Part shown: piece by piece, positions 8,682 through 17,216 of the stretch | Layout of the letters: the number at the start of each line of letters is the position of its first letter | How positions within the stretch are numbered: position 1 is the stretch's first letter | NCBI GenBank assembly: GCA_002748665.1 | Contig: PDTB01000027.1 | Location: 1 to 54,019, forward strand | Source of the DNA: Dethiosulfovibrio peptidovorans | Lineage (GTDB): Bacteria; Synergistota; Synergistia; Synergistales; Dethiosulfovibrionaceae | Direction: 5' to 3' | DNA length: 54,019 bases | Position numbers and translations under genes: made by a program | Notes under the pieces: model-generated | Told to the model about the DNA's origin: nothing | The model's input: only the letters and a program-made list of their open reading frames with translations | The model's database searches: none

Positions 8682-10051
8682 AGCTCACCGTCCATATCAA
8701 TGGAGATCCATTTGAGATTGAGGCCCGACCTCTGGACCGTCTTCTGGACATCCTTCGGCGATACAGGGGCCTGACCGGAACCAAGGAAGGATGTGGAGAG
8801 GGAGAGTGCGGCGCCTGTGCCGTGATTCTGGACGGCCTTTTGGTAAATGCCTGCATGGTTCCGGCTGTGGAACTTCATGGGAGCCGGGTCGTCACCGTGG
8901 AGGGGTTGAAAGGCAAGGACGATCCCCTTCAACGGGCTTTTGTGGAACTGGGAGCCGTCCAGTGCGGTTTCTGTATTCCCGGCATGGTGATGGCGTCTCG
9001 GGCGCTTCTGGCCCGTCACCCTCATCCGACCAGAGAGCAGATCAAACAGGGGCTGGCTGGCAACCTCTGCCGGTGTACCGGATACGAGAAGATCATCAAA
9101 GCCGTCACCCAGGCGGCGGATGAGGGCTATGGTGAGATCGCCAGGGCGGACCTGGCCGACCTGGATCTGGTTCGGCCTGAGTTTTCTGCGATTCTCTCAT
9201 CTGATGAGCGAGATCGTGTGTTTCTGCCCTACGAGGTGAACGATGCCTGCGAGGTGTTGGATCGTTTCGACGACGTGTATATGGTGGCTGGCACCACGGA
9301 CATGTATCCCGACCTGAAAAAAGGTACCAAAGCCCCCGAGCGGATTATGGACCTGACCCATCTGTGTGACCTGAAAAAAATCGAACGTTTGGGGAGGGGG
9401 GCCGTCATCGTAGGGAGTGGGGTCACCACCCAGAGACTGGCCGATCATCCCCTGATCCGGCAGTACTTTCCCGCTCTTCAGTCGGCTGCCGATCAGTCGG
9501 CTGCCATTGCGATCAAGAACAAGGCCACGATGGGCGGTAACCTCATGACGGCATCTCCCGCTGCTGATATGCCGCCGGTTCTCCTCATGCTTGGGGCTAC
9601 GGTAGTCTTTCGGAGTCTCCGCGGTCGAAGGAAAGTCCCTATGGATTCCTTCTTCAAGGGATATCGAACAACCGACCGTCGTTCCGACGAACTTCTGGAA
9701 TCGGTGATCATCCCGATCCCGGAACCAGGCACGTCGCAGGCGTTCTTCAAGAGGGGTTCCAGAAAGTCTCTGACGATCTCCCGGGTCAACGTGGCCTGTT
9801 CCGCCAGATTAGAAGGCGGTGTTGTTCGTGATTTCAGAGGGGTTGCCGGCACCATGTCGGTGTTGCCAACTCTCCTGGATCCGGTCTCCGACCTTCTGGA
9901 GGGAAAGGCTTTGACCGACAGGTGTATCGAGATGGCACGGGAGACCACACGGGACGTCGTCCATCCCAGAACCTCGAAGGAATATCGCAAGAACGTAACG
10001 GGCAACATGGTGGCTCGTTTTCTGAGCGATCTCAATCGATCCTACAGCTGA
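8678..10051 (+). CDS. Fused [2Fe-2S]-FAD subunit of molybdenum hydroxylase
   Basis: This 457-aa protein joins the two electron-transfer subunits. Residues 1 to about 155 are the iron-sulfur part, with C39, C44, C47, C59 for the first cluster and C96, C99, C131, C133 for the second. From about residue 165 the chain becomes a FAD-binding domain, with VAGTTDMYPDLK as flavin loop and IAIKNKATMGGNLMTASPAAD as the conserved flavin segment (broken here only for reading). The order FeS then FAD is that of XdhA-like fusions in many bacteria. It is translationally coupled to the second molybdopterin subunit and is its natural partner. Confidence 0.93.
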   Translation: MKLTVHINGDPFEIEARPLDRLLDILRRYRGLTGTKEGCGEGECGACAVILDGLLVNACMVPAVELHGSRVVTVEGLKGKDDPLQRAFVELGAVQCGFCIPGMVMASRALLARHPHPTREQIKQGLAGNLCRCTGYEKIIKAVTQAADEGYGEIARADLADLDLVRPEFSAILSSDERDRVFLPYEVNDACEVLDRFDDVYMVAGTTDMYPDLKKGTKAPERIMDLTHLCDLKKIERLGRGAVIVGSGVTTQRLADHPLIRQYFPALQSAADQSAAIAIKNKATMGGNLMTASPAADMPPVLLMLGATVVFRSLRGRRKVPMDSFFKGYRTTDRRSDELLESVIIPIPEPGTSQAFFKRGSRKSLTISRVNVACSARLEGGVVRDFRGVAGTMSVLPTLLDPVSDLLEGKALTDRCIEMARETTRDVVHPRTSKEYRKNVTGNMVARFLSDLNRSYS

Positions 10052-10064
10052 GGAGGTGACCGAC

Positions 10065-10640
10065 GTGAGCGTTGACAGGATTTTTAATCGTATGCTGGAC
10101 GTTATCGAGAGGGACATCGTTCCTCTCACCAGGACTGGTGTGACCGAAGGCCACAAAGTCTTTGGTGCTGCGGTTCTCTTGAAGAAAGACCTGTCCCTGG
10201 TTGTGGCCGGGACGAACCACGAGCTTCAATGCCCTTTGTGGCACGGCGAGGTGTACACCATTAAGAGTTTCTACGAGATGGCCGAGCGTCCTGACCCGAG
10301 TGAGTGCCTTTTTCTCTCCACTCACGAACCCTGTTCCATGTGCCTGTCGTCCATCGCCTGGGCTGGTTTTCCTGAGTTCTACTTCCTCTTCAGCTATGAG
10401 GACACCAAGGATGCCTTCGACATCCCTCATGACATCAAGATGCTGCGGGAGGTTTTTGACTGCCGGGCGCCGTCACGCTCTAATTCCTTCTACACATCCC
10501 ATCCCTTGGTTGAGATGATCGATGGCCTTCAGGAGCCCGAATCAGGTCGACGACGGATCGATGCCATTCAGGAGGAATACGACCGACTTTCAGCGATCTA
10601 TCAGGCTTCCAAAGAGAGCAACTCCATTCCTCTGAAGTGA
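10065..10640 (+). CDS. Cytidine/deoxycytidylate/guanine deaminase-fold protein
   Basis: This is a 191-aa zinc deaminase-fold protein. The catalytic HGE (in WHGEVYTIKSF) supplies a zinc His and the proton-shuttling Glu; PCSMCLSSI gives the two zinc cysteines. This HxE...PCxxC arrangement is shared by cytosine, guanine, tRNA-adenosine and riboflavin-pathway deaminases, so the substrate is open. The operon context favours a purine base or related heterocycle. I chose GTG 10065 because aggaggt ends seven bases earlier; a GTG at 10056 lies on the ribosome site itself. It is the last gene before a terminator. Confidence 0.82.
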   Translation: MSVDRIFNRMLDVIERDIVPLTRTGVTEGHKVFGAAVLLKKDLSLVVAGTNHELQCPLWHGEVYTIKSFYEMAERPDPSECLFLSTHEPCSMCLSSIAWAGFPEFYFLFSYEDTKDAFDIPHDIKMLREVFDCRAPSRSNSFYTSHPLVEMIDGLQEPESGRRRIDAIQEEYDRLSAIYQASKESNSIPLK

Positions 10641-10682
10641 TGAGATGAAGTCAATCAGCACATGACATATTGGTACATTTTT

Positions 10683-10722
10683 CAAGGAACCGTCCATCAA
10701 TTCAGAGGGCGGTTCCTTGTTT
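10683..10722 (+). terminator. Rho-independent terminator of the molybdenum-hydroxylase operon
   Basis: A perfect 10-bp stem caaggaaccg (10683-10692) and cggttccttg (10710-10719), with a 17-base loop, is followed by a short T run. It lies about 40 bases after the deaminase-fold gene. Confidence 0.7.
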
Positions 10723-10741
10723 AGGGGCAGAGCTTTATAGG

Positions 10742-10770
10742 TGGCATAGCTGTAGAAGTCGATGTATAAT
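10742..10770 (+). promoter_or_regulatory. Possible hisS-aspS promoter
   Basis: A perfect TATAAT -10 box at 10765-10770 stands 68 bases before hisS. The -35 region at 17-base spacing (tggcat) is a poor match, so only the -10 element is convincing. Confidence 0.4.
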
Positions 10771-10837
10771 TTCCTGATAACGCTTGTGGGGCTCGGCCTT
10801 TGTCGTCCCCAAAGGATAGAAAAGAGGAGGGACTGGT

Positions 10838-12106
10838 ATGGCCGAGAGCATCAAGGCTCCCAGGGGAGTTCGGGATATCCTTCCCGAGGATTCGTGGAAG
10901 TGGGGACACGTTCTCGCTGTGACCCAGAAGATGGCTGAACTGTACGCCTACAGGGAAATTCACCTTCCTGTGTTCGAACACACCGAGCTCTTCGCCCGGG
11001 GGATCGGCGAGGCCACGGACGTGGTTGAGAAGGAGATGTACACCTTTACCGATAAGGGGGGGCGAAGCATAACACTTCGTCCTGAGCTGACGGCGTCCAT
11101 GGTCCGAAGCTATCTTGAACACTCCATGTCCGGTGGGCGTCAGCCGGTAAAACTCTGGGGAGTCGGTCCCATGTTCCGATATGAGCGGCCTCAGAAGGGG
11201 CGATATCGTCAGTTCTGGCAGCTCGATTTCGAGTCTCTGGGATCGGAAAATGCCCTGGTGGACGTAGACACCATCATGACCGCCGTGGAACTCTTCCGAA
11301 CCTTGGGGATGTCCAACCTGGAGGTCGTGCTCAACTCGGTGGGATGTCCCGTCTGTCGGCCAGCTTATCGAAAGACCCTGACGGAGTTCATAGGGGATCA
11401 CAGGGGCGATCTGTGTCCCACCTGCGAAAATAGATTCAACCGAAACCCTCTGAGAATTCTGGACTGTAAGGACGAGAAATGCAAAAGGATCACCGATGAG
11501 GCACCGGCTATCTTCGAATCCCTCTGTGAAAGCTGCTCCCGGCATTTCGAGGCCGTGACGTCCGGTCTTGACGACCTTGGGGTGGCTTACCATATCGATA
11601 AGCGACTGGTTCGGGGGCTTGATTACTACACCAAGACGGCCTTTGAGGTTCAGTCCGGGGACTTAGGGGCTCAGAACGCCGTGTGCGGCGGTGGCCGTTA
11701 CGACAACCTGGCCGAGGCCATCGGTGGTCCCCACGTTCCAGGGGTCGGATTTGCCGCTGGGTTGGATCGTATCGTTCTGACCATGGAACAGCAGAACTGT
11801 TCTTTCGGCCGGGAACCGATGCCTCAGGCCTACGTGATCTGTGCCGATGAGACGGCTCGCCCAGAGGCGCTGGAGCTTTTATACGCATTGAGGCGAGCTG
11901 GTGTGTCTGCCGACATGGACTACATGGGCAAAAGCTTGAAGGCGCAGTTCAAAGCGGCGGGCAGCGGATCGTCTGTGGCTTGTGTTTTCGGAGGAAACGA
12001 GGTCTCCAAGGGGATCGTTACGTTGAAAAATCTCATGACATCGGAACAGATAGAGGCACCCAGGGATCAGGCTGTTGCTCAGGTGATGGCCGTCATTGAT
12101 CGATAA
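10838..12106 (+). CDS. hisS: Histidyl-tRNA synthetase
   Basis: HisRS attaches histidine to tRNA-His. The 422-aa protein starts with GVRDILPED, typical for the family, and has class II motif 2 around FRYERPQKGRYRQFWQ. The histidine-specific motifs RGLDYYTKTAFEV and CGGGRYDNL follow, then motif 3 with GVGFAAGLDRI. The C-terminal anticodon-binding domain covers roughly the last 100 residues. A gaggaggga ribosome site precedes ATG 10838. It is followed by aspS with no terminator between, the hisS-aspS order found in many bacteria. Confidence 0.97.
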   Translation: MAESIKAPRGVRDILPEDSWKWGHVLAVTQKMAELYAYREIHLPVFEHTELFARGIGEATDVVEKEMYTFTDKGGRSITLRPELTASMVRSYLEHSMSGGRQPVKLWGVGPMFRYERPQKGRYRQFWQLDFESLGSENALVDVDTIMTAVELFRTLGMSNLEVVLNSVGCPVCRPAYRKTLTEFIGDHRGDLCPTCENRFNRNPLRILDCKDEKCKRITDEAPAIFESLCESCSRHFEAVTSGLDDLGVAYHIDKRLVRGLDYYTKTAFEVQSGDLGAQNAVCGGGRYDNLAEAIGGPHVPGVGFAAGLDRIVLTMEQQNCSFGREPMPQAYVICADETARPEALELLYALRRAGVSADMDYMGKSLKAQFKAAGSGSSVACVFGGNEVSKGIVTLKNLMTSEQIEAPRDQAVAQVMAVIDR

Positions 12107-12155
12107 AGATGTCGATTTGAGTATAGATGAATAATAAGGCGGGATGACGTTCATT

Positions 12156-13952
12156 ATGGAGACGGGGATTTTTTCAAAAGAGTGGAAACGGTCGGTTCGA
12201 TGTGGAGAGATTCGAGAGGAACATCAGAGACAGACCGTCACCGTAAACGGATGGGTCCGGAAACGCCGTGACCTGGGTGGGATCATCTTCATCGAGGTGT
12301 GGGACGCCACGGGAGAGGTTCAAGTCGTGTTCAACCCCGATCGTTGTCCTCAGGCGCATGATCGTGCCAAGGATCTTCGGAGTGAGTTCGTCGTTGCGGT
12401 GACGGGATCGGTACAGAGTCGTCCGGAGGGAACCGAAAACGACCAGATGGACACGGGCCACTGGGAGCTTCTGGCGGATGACTTCGTTCTCCTGGCTCCC
12501 TCGTGCCCTCTTCCCTTTGAGGTGGGAGATGAGACCTCAAAAGTGGACGAAAACCTGCGGCTGAGCCATCGGTATCTTGACCTTCGAAGGAACGCCATGC
12601 AGCGAAACCTCCGGATCCGGCACGATGTGGCTCGATACACTCGAGACTTCCTGAGTGATCGGGAATTCTGTGAGGTGGAGACTCCCATACTCACCAAGTC
12701 CACGCCGGAGGGTGCCCGGGACTATCTGGTGCCCAGTCGGGTAAATCCCGGGACTTTCTTTGCCCTGCCTCAGTCTCCCCAGATTTTCAAGCAGCTTCTC
12801 ATGATCAGCGGAACGGACCGATATTTTCAGATTGCCAAGTGCTTTCGGGACGAGGATCTTCGTGCGGATCGTCAGCCCGAGTTCACTCAGGTGGATATCG
12901 AGCTCAGTTTCTTAACCGAGGGTGACATCTATGCCCTGATGGAAGAATACATGGCAGGACTCTTTCGTAAACAGCTGGCTGTGGACCTTCCAACCCCATT
13001 TCGTATCCTCTCCTATCAGGAGGCCATGGATCGCTTCGGAAGCGACAAGCCCGATCTTCGAATTCCCTTCGAGATCGTGGATTTGAGAGATGCCTTTGAA
13101 AGCAGCGTCTTCGCTCCTTTCAAAGACCTGATCGCATCGGGTGGATATGTTCGAGGGGTGGTCCTTCCCGGTGGAGCAGGCCTGTCGAGGCGGCTGGTGG
13201 AGGAGGTCTGTCAGAAGGGCAAAGCCTTGGGAGCTCCCGAGATGGCGTACTTCCAGTTCAAGGAGGATGGGATCAAAGGGCCTCTGGTCAAGTTTCTCTC
13301 ACCCTCGGATCTGGCCGATCTGGAACGAATATCCGGGGCTGCCTGTGGCGACGTGCTCTATGTGATGGGTCACTCGGACTGGCACCTGATCTGTTCCGTT
13401 TTGGGACAGATTCGTCTGGAGATTGCCCGTACATACGGCCATGTTCGAGACGGTTGGGAGTTCCTCTGGGTGACCGAGTTCCCCCTCTTCGAGTGGGATC
13501 AGGACGACGGACGTTGGACGTCAGTTCATCATCCCTTCACTATGCCCCTTGTCGAAGATCTTTACCTGCTCGAATCCGACCCGGGATCGGTTCGATCCCG
13601 GGCCTACGATCTCGTGCTCAACGGCAACGAGGTAGGAGGTGGCTCCATCCGGATTCACGATCCGGCCATCCAGACCCAGGTCTTTCGTTGCATGTCGTTC
13701 GACGAAACTCAGGCCCGGGAGCGTTTCGGCTTTTTGCTGGACGCCCTGAGTTTTGGAACACCGCCTCACGGTGGAATCGCTTTGGGATTCGACCGATTGG
13801 TCATGCTCCTGACTGGGTCGCAGTCTATCCGGGACGTCATGGCCTTCCCTAAAACGGCCAAGGCTCAGAGCCTCATGTCTGGAGCGCCGTCGGAGGTTGA
13901 ACCATCTCAATTGGAGGAACTTCACATCCGTTCTGTTATTTTGCCCAAATAG
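12156..13952 (+). CDS. aspS: Aspartyl-tRNA synthetase
   Basis: This is a bacterial-type AspRS of about 598 aa with an N-terminal OB-fold anticodon-binding domain, catalytic core and inserted GAD domain. Core signatures include RYLDLRRNAMQRN (motif 1 region), CFRDEDLRADRQPEFTQVD (motif 2) and GIALGFDRLVMLL (motif 3). I favour ATG 12156 over ATG 12144 because aaggcggg directly abuts the latter. The anticodon domain reads RRDLGGI; Leu at this place is typical of discriminating enzymes, whereas His is typical of non-discriminating ones. The later RPEG segment retains Gly, so specificity for tRNA-Asn is unresolved. Confidence 0.97.
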   Translation: METGIFSKEWKRSVRCGEIREEHQRQTVTVNGWVRKRRDLGGIIFIEVWDATGEVQVVFNPDRCPQAHDRAKDLRSEFVVAVTGSVQSRPEGTENDQMDTGHWELLADDFVLLAPSCPLPFEVGDETSKVDENLRLSHRYLDLRRNAMQRNLRIRHDVARYTRDFLSDREFCEVETPILTKSTPEGARDYLVPSRVNPGTFFALPQSPQIFKQLLMISGTDRYFQIAKCFRDEDLRADRQPEFTQVDIELSFLTEGDIYALMEEYMAGLFRKQLAVDLPTPFRILSYQEAMDRFGSDKPDLRIPFEIVDLRDAFESSVFAPFKDLIASGGYVRGVVLPGGAGLSRRLVEEVCQKGKALGAPEMAYFQFKEDGIKGPLVKFLSPSDLADLERISGAACGDVLYVMGHSDWHLICSVLGQIRLEIARTYGHVRDGWEFLWVTEFPLFEWDQDDGRWTSVHHPFTMPLVEDLYLLESDPGSVRSRAYDLVLNGNEVGGGSIRIHDPAIQTQVFRCMSFDETQARERFGFLLDALSFGTPPHGGIALGFDRLVMLLTGSQSIRDVMAFPKTAKAQSLMSGAPSEVEPSQLEELHIRSVILPK

Positions 13953-13969
13953 CTCGACGAAACACGATA

Positions 13970-14007
13970 AAGGCGAGGTCCGATTTTCGGACCTCGCCTT
14001 CTGTTAT
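13970..14007 (+). terminator. Terminator after aspS
   Basis: A perfect 14-bp stem, 13970-13983 (aaggcgaggtccga) with 13987-14000 (tcggacctcgcctt), has a TTT loop and is followed by ctgttatact. It separates hisS-aspS from the convergent RpiR-family gene and may work in both directions. Confidence 0.85.
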
Positions 14008-14046
14008 ACTCATCACAAGGCTAAATTTTTTGCTGGGAGGTACATG

Positions 14047-14913
14047 TCAGTATCGAAGGCCGAAGACCGGGTGGTAGATCCGTTCATCGTGGAGGCATCT
14101 GGTCTGATCCTCCAGCGCTTTCCTGGCCTGTTCTCCTAAGCTGATAGAGAGGATAGAGGTTAAGACATGTACCAAAAAAATAGGGCCGATGAGACTGCTC
14201 CCGAAGGTCGGGCTGTTGTCGCTCACGAAAAACGATAGGTCGGCAAAACGGCAGATCGGTGCAGCCGGACTGTCGGTGATCGTGACCACCGATGCGCCGT
14301 TGAGCTGCGCACGTTCAACCGCCTCGGTGATTTGAATGGCGTAGCCTGGCAGGTCGCACGCTATAATCGTGTCCTCGGCCTTGATTCCCCTGGCCTGCTC
14401 GATGAGGGTGAGGGAGCCTCGTTTCATCAGAATACCGTTGATGGCCATCTCTCGGAATCGGGAGAACAGCGCCTCGGCAACCATGGACGAAATGCCCCAA
14501 CCGGTGCAGTAGATGTTGTGGGTTTTCTTGATGAGCTCGCAAAAAAGGTTTATCTTGTTTTGAGAAAGCTGGTTCCACGTGTCGTCCAGGTTGGCGTGCT
14601 CCATTTTATGGATTTTTTGGGGAAGATCGCTCTCGTCGTTGATCACCCGGTTCAGCAGGGCCGCTGGGTTCACCTGCTCGAGGACCGATTCCTTGAGGGC
14701 CTCTTTGAGGTCGGCATAGCCCTTGAACCCAAGTATTCGGGCGACCCGAACCAACTGAGCTTTGGATACGTCCAGATGGTTGGCCACTTCGCCAATTGAG
14801 AGAAATGCAGCCTCTCGCATGTGAGTGAGAAGATAGTTTACAACTCTTCGAGCTTTCGTCGGCATGGTGTTCACACGAGACCGCAGTAGTTCCTGGAGTT
14901 TTTGCATCTCCAA
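14047..14913 (-). CDS. MurR/RpiR-family transcriptional regulator
   Basis: This is a 288-aa regulator with an N-terminal RpiR-type helix-turn-helix (LSIGEVANHLDVSKAQLVRV, about residues 40-60) and a C-terminal SIS domain that usually binds a phosphosugar. I place the start at a TTG at 14913: aggagg lies eight bases before it, whereas the ATG two codons later is 14 bases away and the ATG at 14943 is upstream of the site. The gene is divergent from a LysR regulator. No sugar genes are adjacent, so the target is not evident; RpiR proteins often act elsewhere. Confidence 0.88.
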   Translation of the reverse strand: MEMQKLQELLRSRVNTMPTKARRVVNYLLTHMREAAFLSIGEVANHLDVSKAQLVRVARILGFKGYADLKEALKESVLEQVNPAALLNRVINDESDLPQKIHKMEHANLDDTWNQLSQNKINLFCELIKKTHNIYCTGWGISSMVAEALFSRFREMAINGILMKRGSLTLIEQARGIKAEDTIIACDLPGYAIQITEAVERAQLNGASVVTITDSPAAPICRFADLSFFVSDNSPTFGSSLIGPIFLVHVLTSILSISLGEQARKALEDQTRCLHDERIYHPVFGLRY

Positions 14914-15027
14914 GAAAATCACCTCCTGGAAATCAATGAGCAAATGTGTTTAGTATAGTTTATAGTTGCCCGACCGATTCGTCAATTCGGCACGGGGCTG
15001 CTTGTACGAGGAAAGGACGAAAAGGGC

Positions 15028-15906
15028 ATGGACCTGAAAGAACTGGAGACCTTGATCGCCATCGTGGAGAAGGGAAGCATCTCAGCGGCTGCAGCCGCCC
15101 TGGGAGTCTCTCAGCCAACGGCGAGTAAACGGGTAAGGCGTCTGGAGGATGAGTTGGGGGCCTCTTTGTTCGCCAAAGGTCATCGTCACTCGGATCTCAC
15201 TCCCGAAGGAACGCTTTTTTATCGGGCTGCTCTGTCCATGCTGGAGTGTCGGGCCAGGGTTCAACGTCAGATCGACCAGATATCACGAGACCTTTCGGGA
15301 ACGGTCGTCATCAGCGCGGGCTCCATTCCCGGAGATTATCTCCTGCCTCCCATGCTGGTGGAGTTTGCCGAGCGGTATTCCGGCGTGAGCGTTCACGTCA
15401 GGATCAGCGACTCTCAATCGGCTCTTGAGACCTTGGTGGATCGTAAATCCGACCTCGCTATCGTAGGGATTGATCGAACGCCACCTGGTTTCAAAAGCGT
15501 CCCCTTTGCCGAGGATGAGCTCGTGTTGATCCTGAAGAGGGGACACCCATTAGCCAATCGATCGTCCGTTCCCCTGAGGGATCTGGCTTCCCTTCGATTG
15601 GTCGGCCGTAGCGTCGGATCGGGTACCCGTCAGGTCTGGGAGAAGGCCTATCGGGGAGCTGAGGGAACGGCGAAGGATATCCCTCTTCAGTTAGGACACG
15701 CACTGGCTGTGGTCAACGCAATTGCCGAGGGAGCCGAGGCTGGCATCGTCTCGCGAGTGGCCGCCGCCGGGCATCCAGGGGTCGTATCCGTGAGCTTCGC
15801 CCCCCCTCTTAAACGACCGTTATTTCTGGTTTTTGGGCTCTGTGAAACCCGTGCTGCCGAGACCTTGGTTGCCTTTTTGACCGAACGGTCTCACTATATC
15901 CCTTGA
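15028..15906 (+). CDS. LysR-family transcriptional regulator
   Basis: This is a 292-aa LysR-type protein. The winged helix-turn-helix occupies roughly residues 1-60 (GSISAAAAALGVSQPTASKR, RRLEDELGASLF). The rest is the substrate-binding domain, which senses a small-molecule effector. It heads an operon with a YbaK-type deacylase and a TauE-type permease. The selectivity of TauE permeases for sulfur-containing or organic anions makes a sulfonate, sulfite or cysteine-related effector plausible, but this is inference. ATG 15028 is preceded by an aggaaagga site. Confidence 0.92.
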   Translation: MDLKELETLIAIVEKGSISAAAAALGVSQPTASKRVRRLEDELGASLFAKGHRHSDLTPEGTLFYRAALSMLECRARVQRQIDQISRDLSGTVVISAGSIPGDYLLPPMLVEFAERYSGVSVHVRISDSQSALETLVDRKSDLAIVGIDRTPPGFKSVPFAEDELVLILKRGHPLANRSSVPLRDLASLRLVGRSVGSGTRQVWEKAYRGAEGTAKDIPLQLGHALAVVNAIAEGAEAGIVSRVAAAGHPGVVSVSFAPPLKRPLFLVFGLCETRAAETLVAFLTERSHYIP

Positions 15907-15922
15907 GGAGGCTTGGTTAAAG

Positions 15923-16411
15923 ATGGACGTGCAGGGAGTGGACAAAGTTCGAGCGTTTCTGGACGCACAGGGATATGAGGGGTCTATTCGTCACACCGAG
16001 GAGACCATTTTCACGGTAGAAGATGCCTCGGTTGCGGTGGGAGTTGCCCCAGATAAAATCCTCAAGAGCTTGATTTTTCTGGTCAACCGAGAACCCACGC
16101 TGGTCCTCATGTCCGGGAGCAACAAAGTAGCTCCTAAAAAGATTGCCCTCGCTGCCGGGGTGTCCAAGTCGAAAATCAGGATGGCACAGCCCGAGTACGT
16201 TCTGGAGACCTTCGGATATCGAGTGGGAGGAGTTCCGCCCGTGGGATACGATACCCTGCTTCCCGCTCTCATCGACCAGGATATCGCCAGATTCTCCGTG
16301 GTCTGGGCTGCTGCTGGATCCGATCATGATTTTTTCCCCATTGCCCCTGATACCTTGATCGCCTACACCAAAGGGCGCATGGTCGACCTCAAGGAGGATC
16401 GAGTGCCATGA
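15923..16411 (+). CDS. YbaK/aminoacyl-tRNA deacylase domain protein
   Basis: This is a 162-aa free-standing editing-domain protein of the YbaK/ProX superfamily, which hydrolyses mischarged tRNAs such as Cys-tRNA-Pro or Ala-tRNA-Pro. Family features are SVAVGVAPDKILKSLIFL (the conserved lysine segment), VLMSGSNKVAPKK and the C-terminal VGGVPPVGYDT motif. The short length and absence of other domains fit the YbaK/YeaK group. It starts 17 bases after the LysR gene and overlaps the permease gene by four bases. Confidence 0.88.
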   Translation: MDVQGVDKVRAFLDAQGYEGSIRHTEETIFTVEDASVAVGVAPDKILKSLIFLVNREPTLVLMSGSNKVAPKKIALAAGVSKSKIRMAQPEYVLETFGYRVGGVPPVGYDTLLPALIDQDIARFSVVWAAAGSDHDFFPIAPDTLIAYTKGRMVDLKEDRVP

Positions 16412-17154
16412 ATCTGTCTCTGATAGCTGTGTTTCTCTCGGGAATCGCTGCGGGCTTCATCAATGTCCTGGCCGGAGGGGGCAGCCTGATTACCCTTCCT
16501 ATCCTTGTCTTTGCAGGATTACCTATGCCCGTCGCTAATGGGACCAACAGGGTATCAATTCTTTGTCAGAACGTTGTAGCGACGAGCAAATTTCATCGAC
16601 TTGGCGTCCTCTCCCTGAAAGAGGCCCTTATCCTTGCTATCCCAACGACCGCAGGATCGGTGGCTGGAGCATTTTTGGCGGTGGAGTTGGACCCGAAGGT
16701 GCTTCAGATCGTCATCGCCACGCTCATCTCAATCATGGCCTTCTTCCTCGTATTTCGTCCTTCTATGTGGGAGAACGAACGACAAAAAAAGTTGCCCAAA
16801 GCGCTTGTTATACTGATCTTCTTTGCAATCGGTGTCTATGGAGGTTTTGTCCAGGCAGGAGTGGGGTTTCTCTTTCTCTGGGTCCTGTCTGGGGTGGTGG
16901 GGCACGACCTGATCCACTCTAACGCGCTCAAGGTAACCGTGGTTTTGGTGTACACAGCTGTGAGCCTGGCCATCTTCAGTGCCAAGGGGTTGGTCGACAT
17001 CCCCGTTGGGCTCACTCTGGCGTCGGGATCCATGATCGGTGGATATGTGGGAGCACGGTTCTCCGTGGCCCGGGGCAATCGGTGGGTGCGAATCATTCTG
17101 GCCTGTGTCGTCACGATCAGCGCTTTCAAAATGCTGCTTCAGGCCCTGCATTGA
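16408..17154 (+). CDS. TauE/SafE-family membrane permease
   Basis: This is a 248-aa integral membrane protein with about eight hydrophobic helices and the characteristic N-terminal GIAAGFINVLAGGGSLITLP motif and GTNRVSI segment. The second repeat has VYGGFVQAGVGF. The family exports or imports sulfite, sulfoacetate, 2-oxoacids and related anions. It is coupled by an ATGA overlap to the YbaK-like gene, and the LysR gene upstream is likely its regulator. Confidence 0.92.
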   Translation: MNLSLIAVFLSGIAAGFINVLAGGGSLITLPILVFAGLPMPVANGTNRVSILCQNVVATSKFHRLGVLSLKEALILAIPTTAGSVAGAFLAVELDPKVLQIVIATLISIMAFFLVFRPSMWENERQKKLPKALVILIFFAIGVYGGFVQAGVGFLFLWVLSGVVGHDLIHSNALKVTVVLVYTAVSLAIFSAKGLVDIPVGLTLASGSMIGGYVGARFSVARGNRWVRIILACVVTISAFKMLLQALH

Positions 17155-17168
17155 TGCCTGAAAGGTGG

Positions 17169-17216
17169 ACAAGAAAGATCGGGGAGAGCACATCAGCTCT
17201 CCCCGATCTTTCTTGT
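17169..17216. terminator. Bidirectional terminator between convergent genes
   Basis: A perfect 21-bp stem is formed by 17169-17189 (starts acaagaaagatcgggg) and 17196-17216, with a six-base loop acatca. The A-rich left and T-rich right flanks allow termination from both sides, and it sits exactly between the TauE and asparaginase-like stop codons. Confidence 0.92.
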
